In this document: piece by piece, positions 22,026-34,155 of the stretch
Position numbering within the stretch: position 1 is the stretch's first letter
Layout of the letters: every line of letters begins with the position of its first letter
Origin: Selaginella moellendorffii
Taxonomy: Eukaryota; Streptophyta; Lycopodiopsida; Selaginellales; Selaginellaceae
NCBI RefSeq assembly: GCF_000143415.4
Contig: NW_003314359.1
Span: 150,477-214,476 of the forward strand
Length of the DNA: 64,000 nt
Direction of reading: 5' to 3'
Notes under the pieces: model-generated
What the model was told of the DNA's origin: nothing
What the model saw: the letters and a program-made list of their open reading frames with translations, nothing else
Database searches by the model: none
Translations under genes and position numbers: made by a program

Positions 22026-24056
22026 GTCTCTCTCGCGTTCTCTCCCTTCCCCTTGCGTGTTTTTAACTCACCTATTGTGTTTTTCCCCCTTCCTCTCGCG
22101 GCCCACGCCCGTACGGCACATGGTCCCAAAACCCATGCGCATTCCGTACACTCGGGAGATTTGGTGCCAGTGCACGGGCGGGGTTCGATCCGATCTCGCG
22201 ACCACAACCGGCGCACCGGCGGCTCCGGTCGCGCGTGGGTTGGTTTGGCGGACGATTTTGGCGGGGCTAGAATGTATGGGATGGGAGTGCTTATCCAACG
22301 TTTGTGGGCATATGATGACCTACCTAAAGACTTGCAAGATTCGGGCCATCAATCACAAGATTTTTGGGCACTGTTGATCAAATCTTGTGGTGGTGCTGGT
22401 GGTAATGGTAACTAGGACTTTGTTCTTTGGCCTTATATGTTCCCCAAGCTTTTTTCAATTGCATTTGGTGTGCACCACTACCGAGAATCCGCACATTGAT
22501 TGCAACATTTTGTGGCGCGCCCTAATTTTTCCTGGGGGGTGGTGGTGGTGGTGGTGGTGGTGGTGGTGGTGGTCACTGGCGTGGGTGTGATAGCTCCTGC
22601 TCACCAAAAGAACAAGCAAGTTGGGGTGACATTGCCAACTTGATACAAGACAAATTCTGTTGTATTGGAGGGGAGTATGGGACATGGGGAATGTTGACCC
22701 CAACGGGAACCGGTATCAATTCTCCAAATATGCCCCCCGCTTAAACAATTGCTCGCAGAGATCTTGCTCTGATTTGGTGCATGTCTTTGAAATGAAAACA
22801 ATATATTAACAATAATACTTTTAATTCAAAATACTTTGAGCCCAGTAGAAATTTCTCAATGCCCGTACAGGTAGAGGTGACCAGGGGAAAGAAAAACAAA
22901 AAATTATTCTTGGCAAAGTTCTCTTTGTTATTATTGTAGTCCTTTTGGCCGAGGCTTTTGCAGCCTTGGCTCATGTTGCTCCAGGACGCACACACACACA
23001 CACTCACCCCGGGTTTGACTCTGGTCTCCCTCTTTCTCTCTCTCTCTCTTTTATTTTTTCCTTTATCACTTTTCTTTTGGAATCAAATGCGTGGGATGGG
23101 AGAGAGATCGGGCTGCTACACTGCAGTGCACTGCGCGCATCATGTTGGATAAGAGATAAGAGAAGTGGACCACATCTGCAGCGAGCGAGAAAATTTTGTC
23201 ATGGGGGGCGGCAGAGCAGCGCCAGTAGAGTAGCAGCAGAGATTTGGGGACGATTTTCGTTCATGAATGGAAGTTTCTTGTCCACTTGCCTGGGACCGGC
23301 GTAGCTCGCACTAACCGCCAAGACCCCCTCCGTACGGCTTAAACCCTAGCCCCCGTACGGAAGGGCAACTTGGTACCGCAAAGGAGCGGGGGAAGAAGTC
23401 GCGAAAGCAACGGTGGTGGCGTTAACAGCGCTATGGATTCTCGCCCGCCCGCCAGCACGCCGCGCGTGGCCCCCTGTATATTTTACGCGCTGCCTGTCGG
23501 CCCTCTCTTTGCTTTGCTGGTTAACACACTTGGGTGGCGAGTTTGACGCTTCCGCTTGCGCCCAAGATCAGTGCGGCTCGGATATCCAATCGCACACATC
23601 ATTTCAGAGCATCACGGGTACGCTCGTACGCGCGAAAGGCCCCCGGCAACAAGTCCCCACCGTCAAAAAACTTTGACAAGGCCAACAAAGTTACAAAGTT
23701 ACGAGCGTGAACTGAGAATGCGAGAGCATTTGTTCGTTCCATCTGGGCTCTAGACAATCATTTTAGTGATACTTGGGTTGATTCGTTGGTTTTCTCGAGG
23801 CCGAATCACTGCAATGACGAAGATCGACCGCAAGCCAATCTTCTACTTGGCAACTTCTTTATTTGGCTCCATTTTTCTCAACGCCGAGCCCGATAGGACG
23901 GCGGTAAGAAACAAAAGAAGATTACCGAACAAGCTCTAGGATGACGCCAGTGATATCCAATCGTCTGGATACCGAGCATTCCGGTAAGCTATCCATCGGC
24001 AGCAAGGAGCACGTCATTGAAGAAAAAGAAAATGAAAAGAAAAGGAAATACCTTCA
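22024..24056. other. 2 kb repeat-rich intergenic spacer
   Basis: No supportable gene lies here. It holds a (GGT)n run at about 22536-22572, a short CA run near 22989, a CT run near 23031-23049 and several GTAC-core palindromes, including three copies of CCGTACGG (22109-22116, 23330-23337, 23353-23360). One telo-box-like TAAACCCTAG lies at about 23340. Open frames here (for example 23413-23676) lack family similarity and codon pattern. The proximal part should serve as APRT promoter. Confidence 0.5.
22536..22572. repeat. (GGT)n microsatellite
   Basis: About eleven GGT units lie in the spacer upstream of APRT. Confidence 0.9.
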
Positions 24057-25511
24057 CTACTGAACGCTCAAGGGTGAGGATCCCAGGACGGTTTCCTCAG
24101 ATGCTATTCCCACCGCTGCTGCTGCTGCTGCTGCTGAGCCTCCACATGAATTCCTGCGTTGCCGAGGAGATGGATTCTCTACTTCCAGGCCTCCGATTGA
24201 CTTGCGCTTGAGGCTCTCCCGCCGGGTGCTGGAAACCGCTTCAGGAGTAGTCTCTAGTGCTGCCTCGTTGGCGTCCAACGCCGTTCGTGGTACGCTCTCT
24301 GCTTCAATGGCCAGCGCTTGTGCTTCAGCAAGGATGGTTGCACTGTCTTCCGCAGCGTATAAGATTTTTTGAATAGCGAGCACCGCCTGGAAATAACATC
24401 CGGGTAAAAAGGTGATGCCAATACATAATAACAGAGCGTACCGGGGCATTTTCAATGGCTGGAGTCTGACACAGAATCTCGATATCGCGCAGCTTTGAGA
24501 AATAGAAGTCCCTCTCTTTCTCGAGACTGTCCACTGACAGCTTGAGCTCCGTGATCTGCGAAATCAAGTAGGTATGAAGACGTTGGAACAAGTTGCCAAG
24601 TACCTGTTCTTGAAGAGCATAAAGTCTGGCTGGCGTTTGTGGAGCCGATCCAGTAGGAGGGACGACGACTGCTGCTGACATTAGTTGCTTGGTTTTAACT
24701 GTAAAAAATGTATCAGTGATTGATAGCCGTGTAACCAGGAGCTTACGAGGATTTGGAGTTTCAGATGAGCGAGGAGCAGAAACAGTTGAGTTACTGAGCT
24801 TGGCATTGTTGGAAGCTTTTAAAACTGCAGCAGAGTTGACGTGTGATGCTCGTTTACTAGCCTCCTTTCCTCCCCTGCAAGCTTCGCGCCTTTCAACTGG
24901 ATTGTAGCTGAAACAATCAAATAAGCAACCAAGAAAAATAAAAGTGGAAACGATACCTTGGGGCTGGAGCTCCACCATTAACCGAGTCGCAGTAACGCTT
25001 GAGCCACTGAACGAACTCAAGGTTGTCCAAGGGTCGGCCTTTGGTGAGCTTCATCACATCAATATGCTGCCAAATCGTTCACAAACTTTAGATTCTCACG
25101 ATCTATTCCGACTGCTTTTACCTTGCTGATTTTGAGTTTGTTGAAAACATCCTGGAGAACCTTGTAGTTCTGTATCATTTCATATTCGTTCTTAGCGTCG
25201 TAGTTCACCTGTCAGTGAAATAGCAAAGAATTTTTAGGAAAATCAAACAAAGAGTCTATCTTCCAGACCTTGTGCATCGGCACAACACCCGGATGTGTAG
25301 CATCCATCAATTGGACATAGATCGCCCCGCTAGATGCCTGCGAAGCATCCACAAAGCAAATATTTTGCAAGATAAGATGGGATTCTCTCCACATTCTCAC
25401 CTCTTCAATCTTGGTAAGACTGAGCTGAAGCGTGGTGTTGATCCAGCCAAGAATCTCATTCCTCCCGACGAAGTAGGCGCCATCCATCATCCCGATGTTC
25501 GCAGCCGCCAT
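24057..25511 (-). CDS. EB1: Microtubule plus-end protein EB1 (EB1c-like)
   Basis: Eight exons (25511-25401, 25337-25269, 25208-25122, 25066-24957, 24907-24747, 24698-24604, 24555-24442, 24386-24057) give 358 residues. The calponin-homology domain opens with [19 protein letters not shown] and continues through [20 protein letters not shown] to [21 protein letters not shown] Ser/Ala-rich linker leads to the EB dimerisation coiled coil ([20 protein letters not shown]). The tail has two basic clusters (SLKRKS and RQRR) and a polyalanine run, and lacks the acidic EEY/F end. That combination matches EB1c rather than EB1a/b of Arabidopsis, suggesting spindle or nuclear roles. An in-frame ATG also lies 9 bp upstream (25520). 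Confidence 0.95.
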
Positions 25512-25653
25512 GGCCAACACTCCCCTTCCCTAGAACCCTAGAAATAGTTCTTTTGAAAGAGGGAAAGAGTAAAGTAGCCGTTGAGGAGAGAGCGGTCTGG
25601 CGTTCGATATCGTCCTAGCGCTTCCATGTTTAGGGTTTAAGGCTGTTGTGGCT
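25512..25653. promoter_or_regulatory. 142 bp divergent promoter, EB1 / exportin-4
   Basis: Only 142 bp separate the EB1 start (minus) from the exportin-4 start (plus). A telo-box occurs on each side: AACCCTAG (25534-25541), facing EB1, and TTTAGGGTTTAA (25629-25640), facing exportin-4. The two transcripts must share or overlap promoter and leader sequence. Confidence 0.7.
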
Positions 25654-28600
25654 ATGGAGCAGCAGGATCTCCAGTGCTCGATGCAAGCGGTGGAGCAATC
25701 TTGCGCGGCTCTCCATGTGAGATTTTATCTCGATCGATCACTGCTGAGCGGTGAATGCAGGTATCTGATCCAGGGATCCGATCATCGGCGGAAGCGACAC
25801 TGCTGGCTTTCAGAAAATCTCCGCATCCATTCTACGCCTGCCAATATATTCTCGGTAAATAGCTACAGTCTTCGTGCCTGTGAATCTTATAACACTCCAT
25901 CGCGATCCAGAAAATTCCCAGGTCGCCACAGCCAAATTTCTAGCGGCTGCCACGATCCAGGAGGCCGCAATACGGGAATGGACTTTGATATCTCCAGAAG
26001 AAAAATCAAGACTGCGAAGGTATGTGTGTGTTTGTTTGTGTATCGACCATTTTTTCTACTTGCTTCACTATGGTTTTGGAGTGGTGTTATTTTAGCTATT
26101 GCTTACAATACGTTATGGCTCGAGTGGAAACATCCGAAGGGTACATTCTATCAAAAATTTTGTCTGTGGTGGCAGCACTGCTTAAACGTGGTTGGTAAGC
26201 AGATCTTCAGGCTGAAATCCACGTTTGGATCTTTGTTTTTCCACAGGCTGGAGTACACCCAGGCTGAGAAGGCTTCTTTTCTTGAAGAGGTAAAAGCGTT
26301 TGTGCAAGTTCCTTGACGACATCGCGACTGAGCTGAAAAGATTTTTATACAGGTTGAGCAGGCTGTCGCCGGAAGACACGGTCTTGCTGCCCAGCGGTTT
26401 GGCATCTCATTACTTGAAGCATTGGTAAGCTGGTAATGGACATATTGCAAGTGTCGTGACTGTTTCCAATTTCTTTCTTTTTTCAGGTGTCCGAATTCTC
26501 GCTCTCCACCGCAAGTCCGATGGGCCTCCCTGCGGAGTTTCATGATAAATGTCGTGCTTCTTTGGAGGCGGGCTATTTACAAGTATGATTCTTTTTTCCA
26601 GTTGCAGTTTCATATGTTGATGGTTTTTCTAATTTGGCTTTTAGAAATTCTATGCATGGGCATTTGATGCTTCAGTTATGGTGGCAAGCAAAGCGCTTGA
26701 AGGACAAGGAGAGAATCAAGAGTCAGCGATCTGTACTATAGCAATCCGGCTGATGACCCAGATTTTGAACTGGGAATTTCGTGGTAAACTCGCTGTTCTT
26801 GGTAAAAGTCGTGCAAGCACTCTGTCCTCGTCGCCCGCAAGCAGAAAATCTTCTGAGCAATTACAGGTACAAATAAGCATCGCATGACGTTTGTAATGGT
26901 TATGATGTTCAGCTCTGGCACGATCTTCTAGTATCACCCGCGAAAGTGACATGGATATTGAATTTCTACGAACACATTCATCAAAAGGGCAATGCTTGGC
27001 TAGACTTGCCTCTTTCCGTGGTTGTCAGGCAACTTATCGTTCTTATGTGCTCTTTAAATGGAAGCATTTTTCCTACTGGTAAGAACGTCGGTGTTTTTGT
27101 TTTGCATATCTCACTAAAGTGTATCACTAAGCAGATGGGGCTGGTACGCAGGAACAGCACTTGCAAAGATTACTGAACTGCATTATTTCGTGGATTGATC
27201 CCCCAGAATATGTAATTAGTGCTGTCCTAGCGGGAACAAGCGAAAGGTTCGATTCTTTGCGCTCGTTCGTAATTGTTTTCCATTTTGCTAACACAGCTAG
27301 CTTGTTAGCGAGATGTTGGATGGATGTCGTGCACTACTAGCGATTGCGACACTATGCTCGCCGTCCTCTTTCGATCAACTGTTATTATCATTCAGGTGAA
27401 ATTTCCTATGGGCATTTGTTGTGATTGATACTAAATTTCATCAGGCAAACCGGTACACTGAGCTTGCTTTCTTCTTTGACATGTGGAATTATTAAGGCCA
27501 GTTGTGTCCGGGAATCTGAAGAACCAAGCTGGACTTACGAGGCTTTAGAAGTGCTTCTGGAGACTTGGACTGTGATTTTGCAAGTATGCTTAATTAAGTT
27601 TTACGTCGGGTTCAACAGTTTTTTTGTACAGCCTGCAGATCTTAGCCAGAAAGTACCACTTCCGCCAAGTGGAATAGAAGCCGCCTCTGCAGTGTTTCAA
27701 ACATTTGTGGAATTCGAAATGAAACGTGAGTTCTTGGAATCTTTATGATGTTACATAAAACTCACAGCTGCTTAGAATTACAGTATCAGAATCATCTGCT
27801 TTAGACGAAGATGATGCTGATGATATGGCTGCTTTTTCCGATGAAGGTTCTGTTTTTCTCTTTCTGATTTCTATTTTTCCAGTTCTGATGACCGCTTGTA
27901 ATTTTTATCAGCCCGGGAGGATCGCCTGAGTGCCGTTGCACTTATTGCTCGTACTGTTCCATCTGTATCTCTTTCATTGTTGACCATGCTAGTCTCGAAG
28001 TGTTTTTCGGAAATTCGACAGGTGCATGCAATTTTGTTGCTTCCTTTTTCCTCACCTCTTTTGTTGTGCTAGTCCTTAGGATCGGAGACCACAACACGGT
28101 GCTTGGAACAACTGCACTGGCTTACGATCCTCTCGGGACATGTTTTGGCGGACCCCGGAGAAGGAGAAACTCCAACGGTTTGGACCTGTGCTTTGTTCTT
28201 TGGAAACATTAACCAAGTGTCCTGTATAGGTGCCTGAATCCATTTTGGCCGTTTCTGCGGAACCAGCGACCCATCCTGCCGTATCTCTTTCTTTGTAAGC
28301 TGCCTTACTTAAGGTCTCACAAATAAATTCTGCTTCTTGTTCAGTGCTCTCATCGATGTAGCCCAACAATCTTTAGATGCTACTTTTCGAACTACTTTAA
28401 GTCCGCGAATGATGGAGGTAAGCTTTTGTCATAAGACACACAGATGTCATTTGATTCTGTTGTTAGGCTATTGTATGGTTTTTTGGAAGATGGGTGGAAA
28501 CATATCTCATGCCGGATCACGCTGGCCGAGGACCTAGCTCTACACCATCGGGTCATGAAGGACAGGGAGTTTCTGTAGGTGTCTTGTTTGACGGAAGAAA

Positions 28601-30743
28601 TGCCCTGAATGCTGCTTTTGGCAAAGATGGCGGAGGACCGGCAGTACTAGAGATTCTCGTTCGGGTAGCATTAACAAGTCTGACTGCGTGGCGAGGAGAG
28701 CAAGTATTGCAGGTGCGAACTTTTTTTTTTTTTTTGGTACTATTTACGTTCATGTCGTGCAGGAATACGTGTCCTCTCGTCTTCTTCCAGCGCTAGTGCG
28801 GAGGCGAAATGTATGCGTGCAACTACTGTCGATGGTAACTCGCTCGCTGCCTCCTTCTATTAACTAACTTTTTTGTCCAGGGCTCTTGGCAGGAGCTAGC
28901 GACTGTTTTTGCCCGCCAGGACCAAATGCTTTTGTCGCTTTCAGATTCAGTTCAGGTATGAATAGCCAGCTGAAATGTTTTTTCATGCAAGTTTACGTCA
29001 TGTTCTAGCGAGCTCTATCCGGATGCTTATGTCGATCTGCGCAAGGCCTGGCAAATGCTGATGCCGCAAACCAGTTAAGTCGATGGTGTTTTAAAACTTA
29101 GTTCTTAACATGCCAAGCTATAGTTATGTCAAGGATCTTCTTATGCCTATGGCTGCTAGCCTAGCTGAATTCTCTGGAAGGAAAGACCTGGCGACATTTT
29201 CTCAACAACCGAATGTTATTCACCAGGTTAGATTGTTTGTGTCAGAAGTTCTCTTATTCACATGCACTGCAGGTGAGCTGTGTGCTTGAAAGGCTGCGTG
29301 GTGCAGCAAGAGAAACAATACCGCGAACTCAAAAAGCCATATTTGAAGTTGGTGTGTCTATCATGAAGCCTTTGCTGGTGTTTATGGAAATCTACAAAAA
29401 TCAGGTAGCATTGCTCACGAGCTGCTGTTTTTCATTCATTGTTCTTGCAGCCATCTGTTGTTTACTTGCTACTAAAGTATGTTGTGGTCTGGGTCGACGC
29501 GGAAGTTGTTTTCCTAGAACCCAAGGACACCACTACGGTTTTCAACTTTTGCGTTCAGCTTCTCTCAGTTTATTCTGCACATAATATTGGCAAGGTACGT
29601 GTTTTTGTTACTGTTTAAAACGTCGCTTCACACGGTGTCTTTAGGTTTCTGTTTCAACATCTCGAAGCTTACAAAATGAAGCGCAAACCGAGAAATATAA
29701 AGACCTCCGAGCATTGCTTCAGCTGCTTACAAATCTGAGCTCCAAAGATTTGGTATGCCTTGCTGTGCTTATCTTTCTTTAACAACTTGTTTCGTTTGTG
29801 TAGTTCGATTTTGCACTGCATGCAGACGAAAATCCCGATGTAGCACAGGTAGCTTGGTTTCTTTCATCGTGGTAGTAGCCTAACGTTTTCGCACAGGTTG
29901 TGTATCTTGGGTTAAATATCATCACCCCTCTCATTTCAGCTGATTTGTTGAAGTACCCCAAGCTCTGCCGGCAGGTTTAATATCCTGTTATATTGTAGAC
30001 AGACGTCTAGCTCTAACCTTTTCCCGTTTGCTAGTATTTTACATTACTGATGCACATGCTGGAAGTCTATCCTGAGAAGGTGGCGAAGATATCACCAGAA
30101 GGATTTAGCCAGATCATAGGAACACTCGAGTTTGGATTGCGGCAACAGGTTCGTGTTTATTTTCTCAACGAGCTCTGCATTTAAATGTCTCGCTTACGCA
30201 GGATGTGGAGGTCGTAAATATGACATTGAGTGCTCTCGGTGCGCTAGGTGTCTTCCAGTATCAAGCACTGTGCAAAGGCGACGATGGCCTCGGAGCTCAA
30301 TCGCGTACGAGCGGCGGCGACGATGTGCTGTCTCATTTTCTAAAGCTGCTCATGCATTTCTTGCTGTTCGAGGATTACAGGTGAGCAAGCTTGCTGGTAT
30401 CCTTGTTTATCTAACTGGATGGTGTTTACAGTAATGATCTTGTCGAGCCTGCCGCTGATGCTTTACTTCCGCTAATTCTTTGCAACACCGCGCTGTTTGA
30501 GGTAATCCCGTTGTGAATCGTTCGTTTTATGGCTCATAAACGCTGTCTTGCCAGAAACTCAAGCAAGAGCTCGTCCAAAGACACCAAGACGTGGAGTCGC
30601 AAGAACGGGTCTCTACCGCGTTCCATTCGCTGTCAAGAGGGATCGAGATCGCGTCCACGATAGACCGTTCCATTCGTCGCAAGTTTAGGAGCAACTTATT
30701 TGTGTTCTTGAATGATCTCAGGGGATTCCTGCGTACTCGGTAG
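25654..30743 (+). CDS. XPO4: Exportin-4-like nuclear transport receptor
   Basis: This is the largest gene here. Thirty-two small exons can be joined in frame to 1143 residues, starting at 25654 (MEQQDLQCSMQAVEQSC) and stopping at 30741-30743. The first exons code HPFYACQYIL, NSQVATAKFLAAATIQEAAI and YILSKILSVVAALLKRGW, the HEAT repeats typical of exportin-4. Later blocks include FYAWAFDASVMVASKALEG, LWHDLLVSPAKVTWILNFYE and, in exon 32, KFRSNLFVFLNDLRGFLRTR. Importin-beta-family exportins bind RanGTP and carry cargo out of the nucleus; animal XPO4 exports eIF5A and SMAD3. Introns are mostly 45-60 bp. Exon 8 is read to 26866, without splicing at a possible donor near 26784. The acidic run in exon 14 (DEDDADDM) marks a flexible loop. 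Confidence 0.92.
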
Positions 30744-30957
30744 CTATCTTATTAAGCCTTGAGGATTTTGATATCGATCTTGTACAAAGTATCAGATTTA
30801 TTATCAATTTAGTTTAAAAGATGTTAAGTAGTATACTAATAACTATATCATTTATGTTTATGATTTATACATCTTTTTCTTTTTCCTTTACGATATGTTT
30901 GCTTTCCTCTAGTTCAAAGTCCACTGTAGACCTTCCACAAATTGTTGGCGTGCTCGT
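30744..30957. other. Exportin-4 3' flank
   Basis: AT-rich sequence follows the stop codon. No gene was seen. Confidence 0.4.
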
Positions 30958-31509
30958 TTATCCATCTGGGGAGGGAGCTGAGGGACGTTGGGAGGGTGCA
31001 ATTGCAATGATTCTTCTTTCATTCATGCTCTTATTCAAAGTGTTGCGGGTGCGAGATTTTCCAACGTTGTTCTTGACAGGAACCAGCGCATTGGCGTAAA
31101 CAGGAGAGCCATTTTGCACAGCCAGGCTGTAGTACTGATAGTCTTTCTTCCCATCATCTAAGAGCTGAATATCTGTACTGCTGTTGGTGTAGCAATGCTG
31201 AACACAAACATATATGAGCATGAGCATAGCTGATCAGCCTCTCAACACCAAACAAATATGTAACTTACCGTCATTTTTGAAATCTGAATACAACTTGGGG
31301 GCTTGAACAGACACAAGGTGCCAGCAATTTATAGCACAACATTGGGGATACGGATAATGTCCCTGATTTATAAGGATGGTATAGATCTCGACTCCTCGTT
31401 TCCAGCAGAGCGTTTTCAGGGAGAGACCTGTCCAAGTGCAGATGGAACTTAAAACAAACACATGAGCAAAGAGACTAAAGGACCGGAGAGTGAACTTCAT
31501 GCATTGCAT
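30958..31509 (-). CDS. Possible small secreted Cys-rich protein (splicing unresolved)
   Basis: An open frame from 31509 begins with a signal-peptide-like stretch (FSLFAHVFVLSSICTW) and codes a compact Cys-containing segment (YPYPQCCAINCWHLVSV) ending at a good donor (GAC-G/GTAAGT near 31266). A second open frame (to 30958) with CYTNSSTDIQ and a Tyr-rich segment follows after an intron-like gap. The obvious acceptor (TTCAG before CATTGC) does not keep frame with it; an acceptor after GATCAG does, but leaves a 39 bp intron. The pattern is loosely like TPD1-type secreted ligands, but I cannot assign a family. It could be a real small gene or a decayed one. Confidence 0.3.
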
Positions 31510-31783
31510 TTATGTAGTTAGGTCCCATGCTTTTAAATATATTTCAGAAACTGGCATCAATTTCTGGTTGAAGAAGTCTGATATTTAAAAGATGTGTCAA
31601 ACGGAATTGTTTTTTTACTGGCATTAATGAAATACTTTATCCAGGTGTTTACTAGATTTTGTATCTCTCTTGAGTGGTACAGTCAGTCTCTGATTCTCAC
31701 AATCAATAAATTCTCCAAATTTCTTCCCTCTGAAATTATACACATAGGATTATAGGTATTTTAATTTTATAATATAATTAACT
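31510..31783. other. AT-rich spacer
   Basis: This AT-rich 274 bp stretch lies between the uncertain Cys-rich ORF and the FUT8-like gene. No coding or RNA signal was seen. Confidence 0.4.
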
Positions 31784-33583
31784 TTACTTTTTGAGGAGGG
31801 CATTGACAGAGTTGACGGTGAGGAAGCCAGCCATGAGTTTGCCGCTGGTCATCCTCAGGTCGTCGATAATGTAGCTCCAAGTCGAGCCTAGCACCCCCAC
31901 GAAGAAATCACACTCGGCAGCCATCACCAAGTTGACGTAGCTAGCGTCGAAAGCTTGCCTGCTTCCCAGCGACGCCATATACTCGGCCATGCTCACCGTC
32001 CCAACTTGCCTTGGAATGTCGCTGTAGTAAAAGTTCCACTCCTTGTACTCCTTGGATTCCTCCACCACATTCTAAAACACAGTCAAAGTTTTAATGGCCG
32101 CGAGCTCGGAAGAAAATGGCTTACCTGCATTTCCGTGGAAAGCCACACGTTTCGCAAGTGTGGAAACCTCCTGCGAAGAACGTTTGCAAGCTTCATGTAC
32201 TCCTCGAACGAGATTACTTGCATCTCCTTGGCTTTGTCTCCCTGCCTCACATGAATGCTCACCAGAGGCCGCGGCATCCAGGGGCCATAGCTGCTCCACA
32301 CCAGCTCCTCCAGGGGATTGCTCTCGTTGAGTTGCAAGCCAGCGGGCCATTCGCTGGCGGGAAGAGTTTTGATCACGAGCTTGGCTGCTTCCTCGCCGAA
32401 GGCCTTGTGCCTCTCTTGGTTGAGGAGGTTGCACAGGTACTCACTGGGATATCGCGTAAGGTAGCGCAGTGCCTGGATCAATCAAACTCTTCAAAGTTGT
32501 TTTCTCAAATAACAAAAAGCAGCGCTTAGACTTGCCTGAGCTCTCCACCATCTTCGATGGTTTGCGCTGTAATTCAGGAGCTTGCAGTCGAGCCCCACCG
32601 TTGGTTGCATTGCCTTCCATGGCTCCCCCCAGAAGCTACATAGTTTTCAAAACAACAATGTCAAGAAAAGCAATAGATATCAAATTCTCACCTTGGAACC
32701 GGACCATCCCATTGATCCCCGCTAAACTCCTTGATAATTCCCTCGTCCCAAGCCTCCTTCTGCGACGAAAGCTGCAATGCCCTGGCGATGCACTCCTCGG
32801 ACGCCTCAAGAGCAAAGTAGCATGACCAGCGAGCGTGGTTGGCTCCTAAAGAAAGACCAGCTCTACCTGGTAAAAGGAATTATTCAAGTTAAGAACCTGT
32901 GCATCCTTCGTGCCTGGCGCCGTGGTAGTCTTTGGTGATGAAAACCCGGCCTTGGATCAGTGCCGCTCCAAACATCCCAGCCATGGACACCATGTCCGAT
33001 CCAACTCCAACAGAGTCCCGCGTCTCGTCGTGGTGCCAAAAAGCCAGTAAAAACCTCGCGTTGCTACAGTTTTTGGGGTTCTGGTGCAACCATAGCTCGC
33101 GTTGGACACGTCGTGTTAGCGGGAGATTATCTTCATCACCGCCATTCGCCTGTAAGAGCCAAACGAGAGAAAGAACAAGAGTTTCTCGGGTAAGTTATAG
33201 CTTCTAAAGAGTCGTACCCATGGAATAGTCGTCTCTGGAACATGGACGCTGTTAAGTTCCTGTCCTTGTTGGAGAAATCCTTTGAACCTCCAGGATGGAT
33301 CTTCGCGGCGATCATACGTCGCTTTAGCCTCGGTGACTCGCCTGCAATCTTGGATGTGCGGTGCATTGATCGTCGCCTTTCTGGAACTCGATCGGTCATC
33401 CAACTCGCTGCTCCACAGGTCGACGAGAAGCTTGGCTTTGCTCGCCGCAGCAGCGGTCGCAGAAGTTAATCCCGCAGTAGTCGTAGCTGTTGTATCCTGT
33501 TTCATCCAGTTCATTCGAAAACCGATCAGGACAACCAAGTTCAAAGACAATATCCAAAACAGGAGCCCTTTGAAAGAATCCAT
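31784..33583 (-). CDS. Plant FUT8-like (GT23-type) glycosyltransferase, type II membrane protein
   Basis: Six exons (33583-33218, 33149-32897, 32845-32692, 32635-32536, 32472-32125, 32071-31784) give 502 residues. Residues 4-22 form a signal anchor (GLLFWILSLNLVVLIGF). The lumenal domain includes FLLAFWHHDETRDSVGVGSD, FITKDYHGARHEGCTGANH and DQWDGPVPSFWGEPW. The SIHVRQGDKAKEM block corresponds to the GDP-fucose site motif HVRR-D-K of FUT8. WLSTEMQ and a C-terminal GSTWSYIIDDLRM follow. Golgi location and fucosyl transfer are inferred; the plant substrate is unknown. Intron 4 has a GC donor (GCAAGT at 32535), the only choice that keeps frame. An upstream in-frame ATG (33763 frame) would bury the anchor. 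Confidence 0.78.
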
Positions 33584-34155
33584 CTGGATGGTGGCGTGTT
33601 TTCTTCTTTCTTCATCGGGTCGAGGCTTTCTAGACTTGGTACGGAAAAGCGTGACAGAGTGCGAGCACCTAACTAGACGATCACACTTGGTATGCTCAAA
33701 ACATTCCAGTAAGGACGAGGGGACGACGAATGTGTAAGGAAAGAAAGCGTGATGAACTTCCAAGGCCAGCAGAAGAAGTGTGAATCAGATAGATGGATAT
33801 GACTTACTGCGTTTGTGTTCTTCACCACGATCTAGTAACTCCAGGCACTGAAACATGTAAAATAGTGTATCCAGAAAAGTCACTCAAAGAAACTACTAAC
33901 GCGTGAATCTGCGGAAGGAGCTTGAGTGTGAGCAGGAGCCAAGTCCAAACGCGAGCCCGAGCAAAAGCCCGAGTATGTGCTCGAGCCCGACGTTAGTCGA
34001 TGAAAAGAAGAATTTAAGACGAAAGGATACTTCCAAGCTTTTCGCTTCTCCGAAAAATAAACTATCCAAGTCCGTACCTGCATTGTGGAAGAACGCAAGA
34101 TACTATTTTTCTTTCGCATAAACCTTAAAAGCCTTAAATGGCAGTTAAAAAGCTA
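33584..34155. other. Spacer between FUT8-like gene and SRP68
   Basis: This 572 bp stretch holds the FUT8-like promoter and the SRP68 3' flank. A run of imperfect GAGC(C)-type units near 33920-33990 reads as a short low-complexity tract. No gene was seen. Confidence 0.4.

Noticed and set aside
21941-22216. N-terminal extension of APRT from an ATG at 22216.
   Set aside because: It would translate the GA microsatellite as an Arg/Glu run and add residues with no match to APRT proteins; the ATG at 21940 gives the normal length.
23413-23676. An 87-codon frame in the repeat-rich spacer.
   Set aside because: No family similarity, no splice context, and composition typical of GC-rich noncoding DNA.
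26784-26866. A possible intron in exportin-4 starting at GTAAAC (26784).
   Set aside because: The frame stays open through it to a better donor at 26867, and no convincing acceptor keeps frame with the earlier donor.
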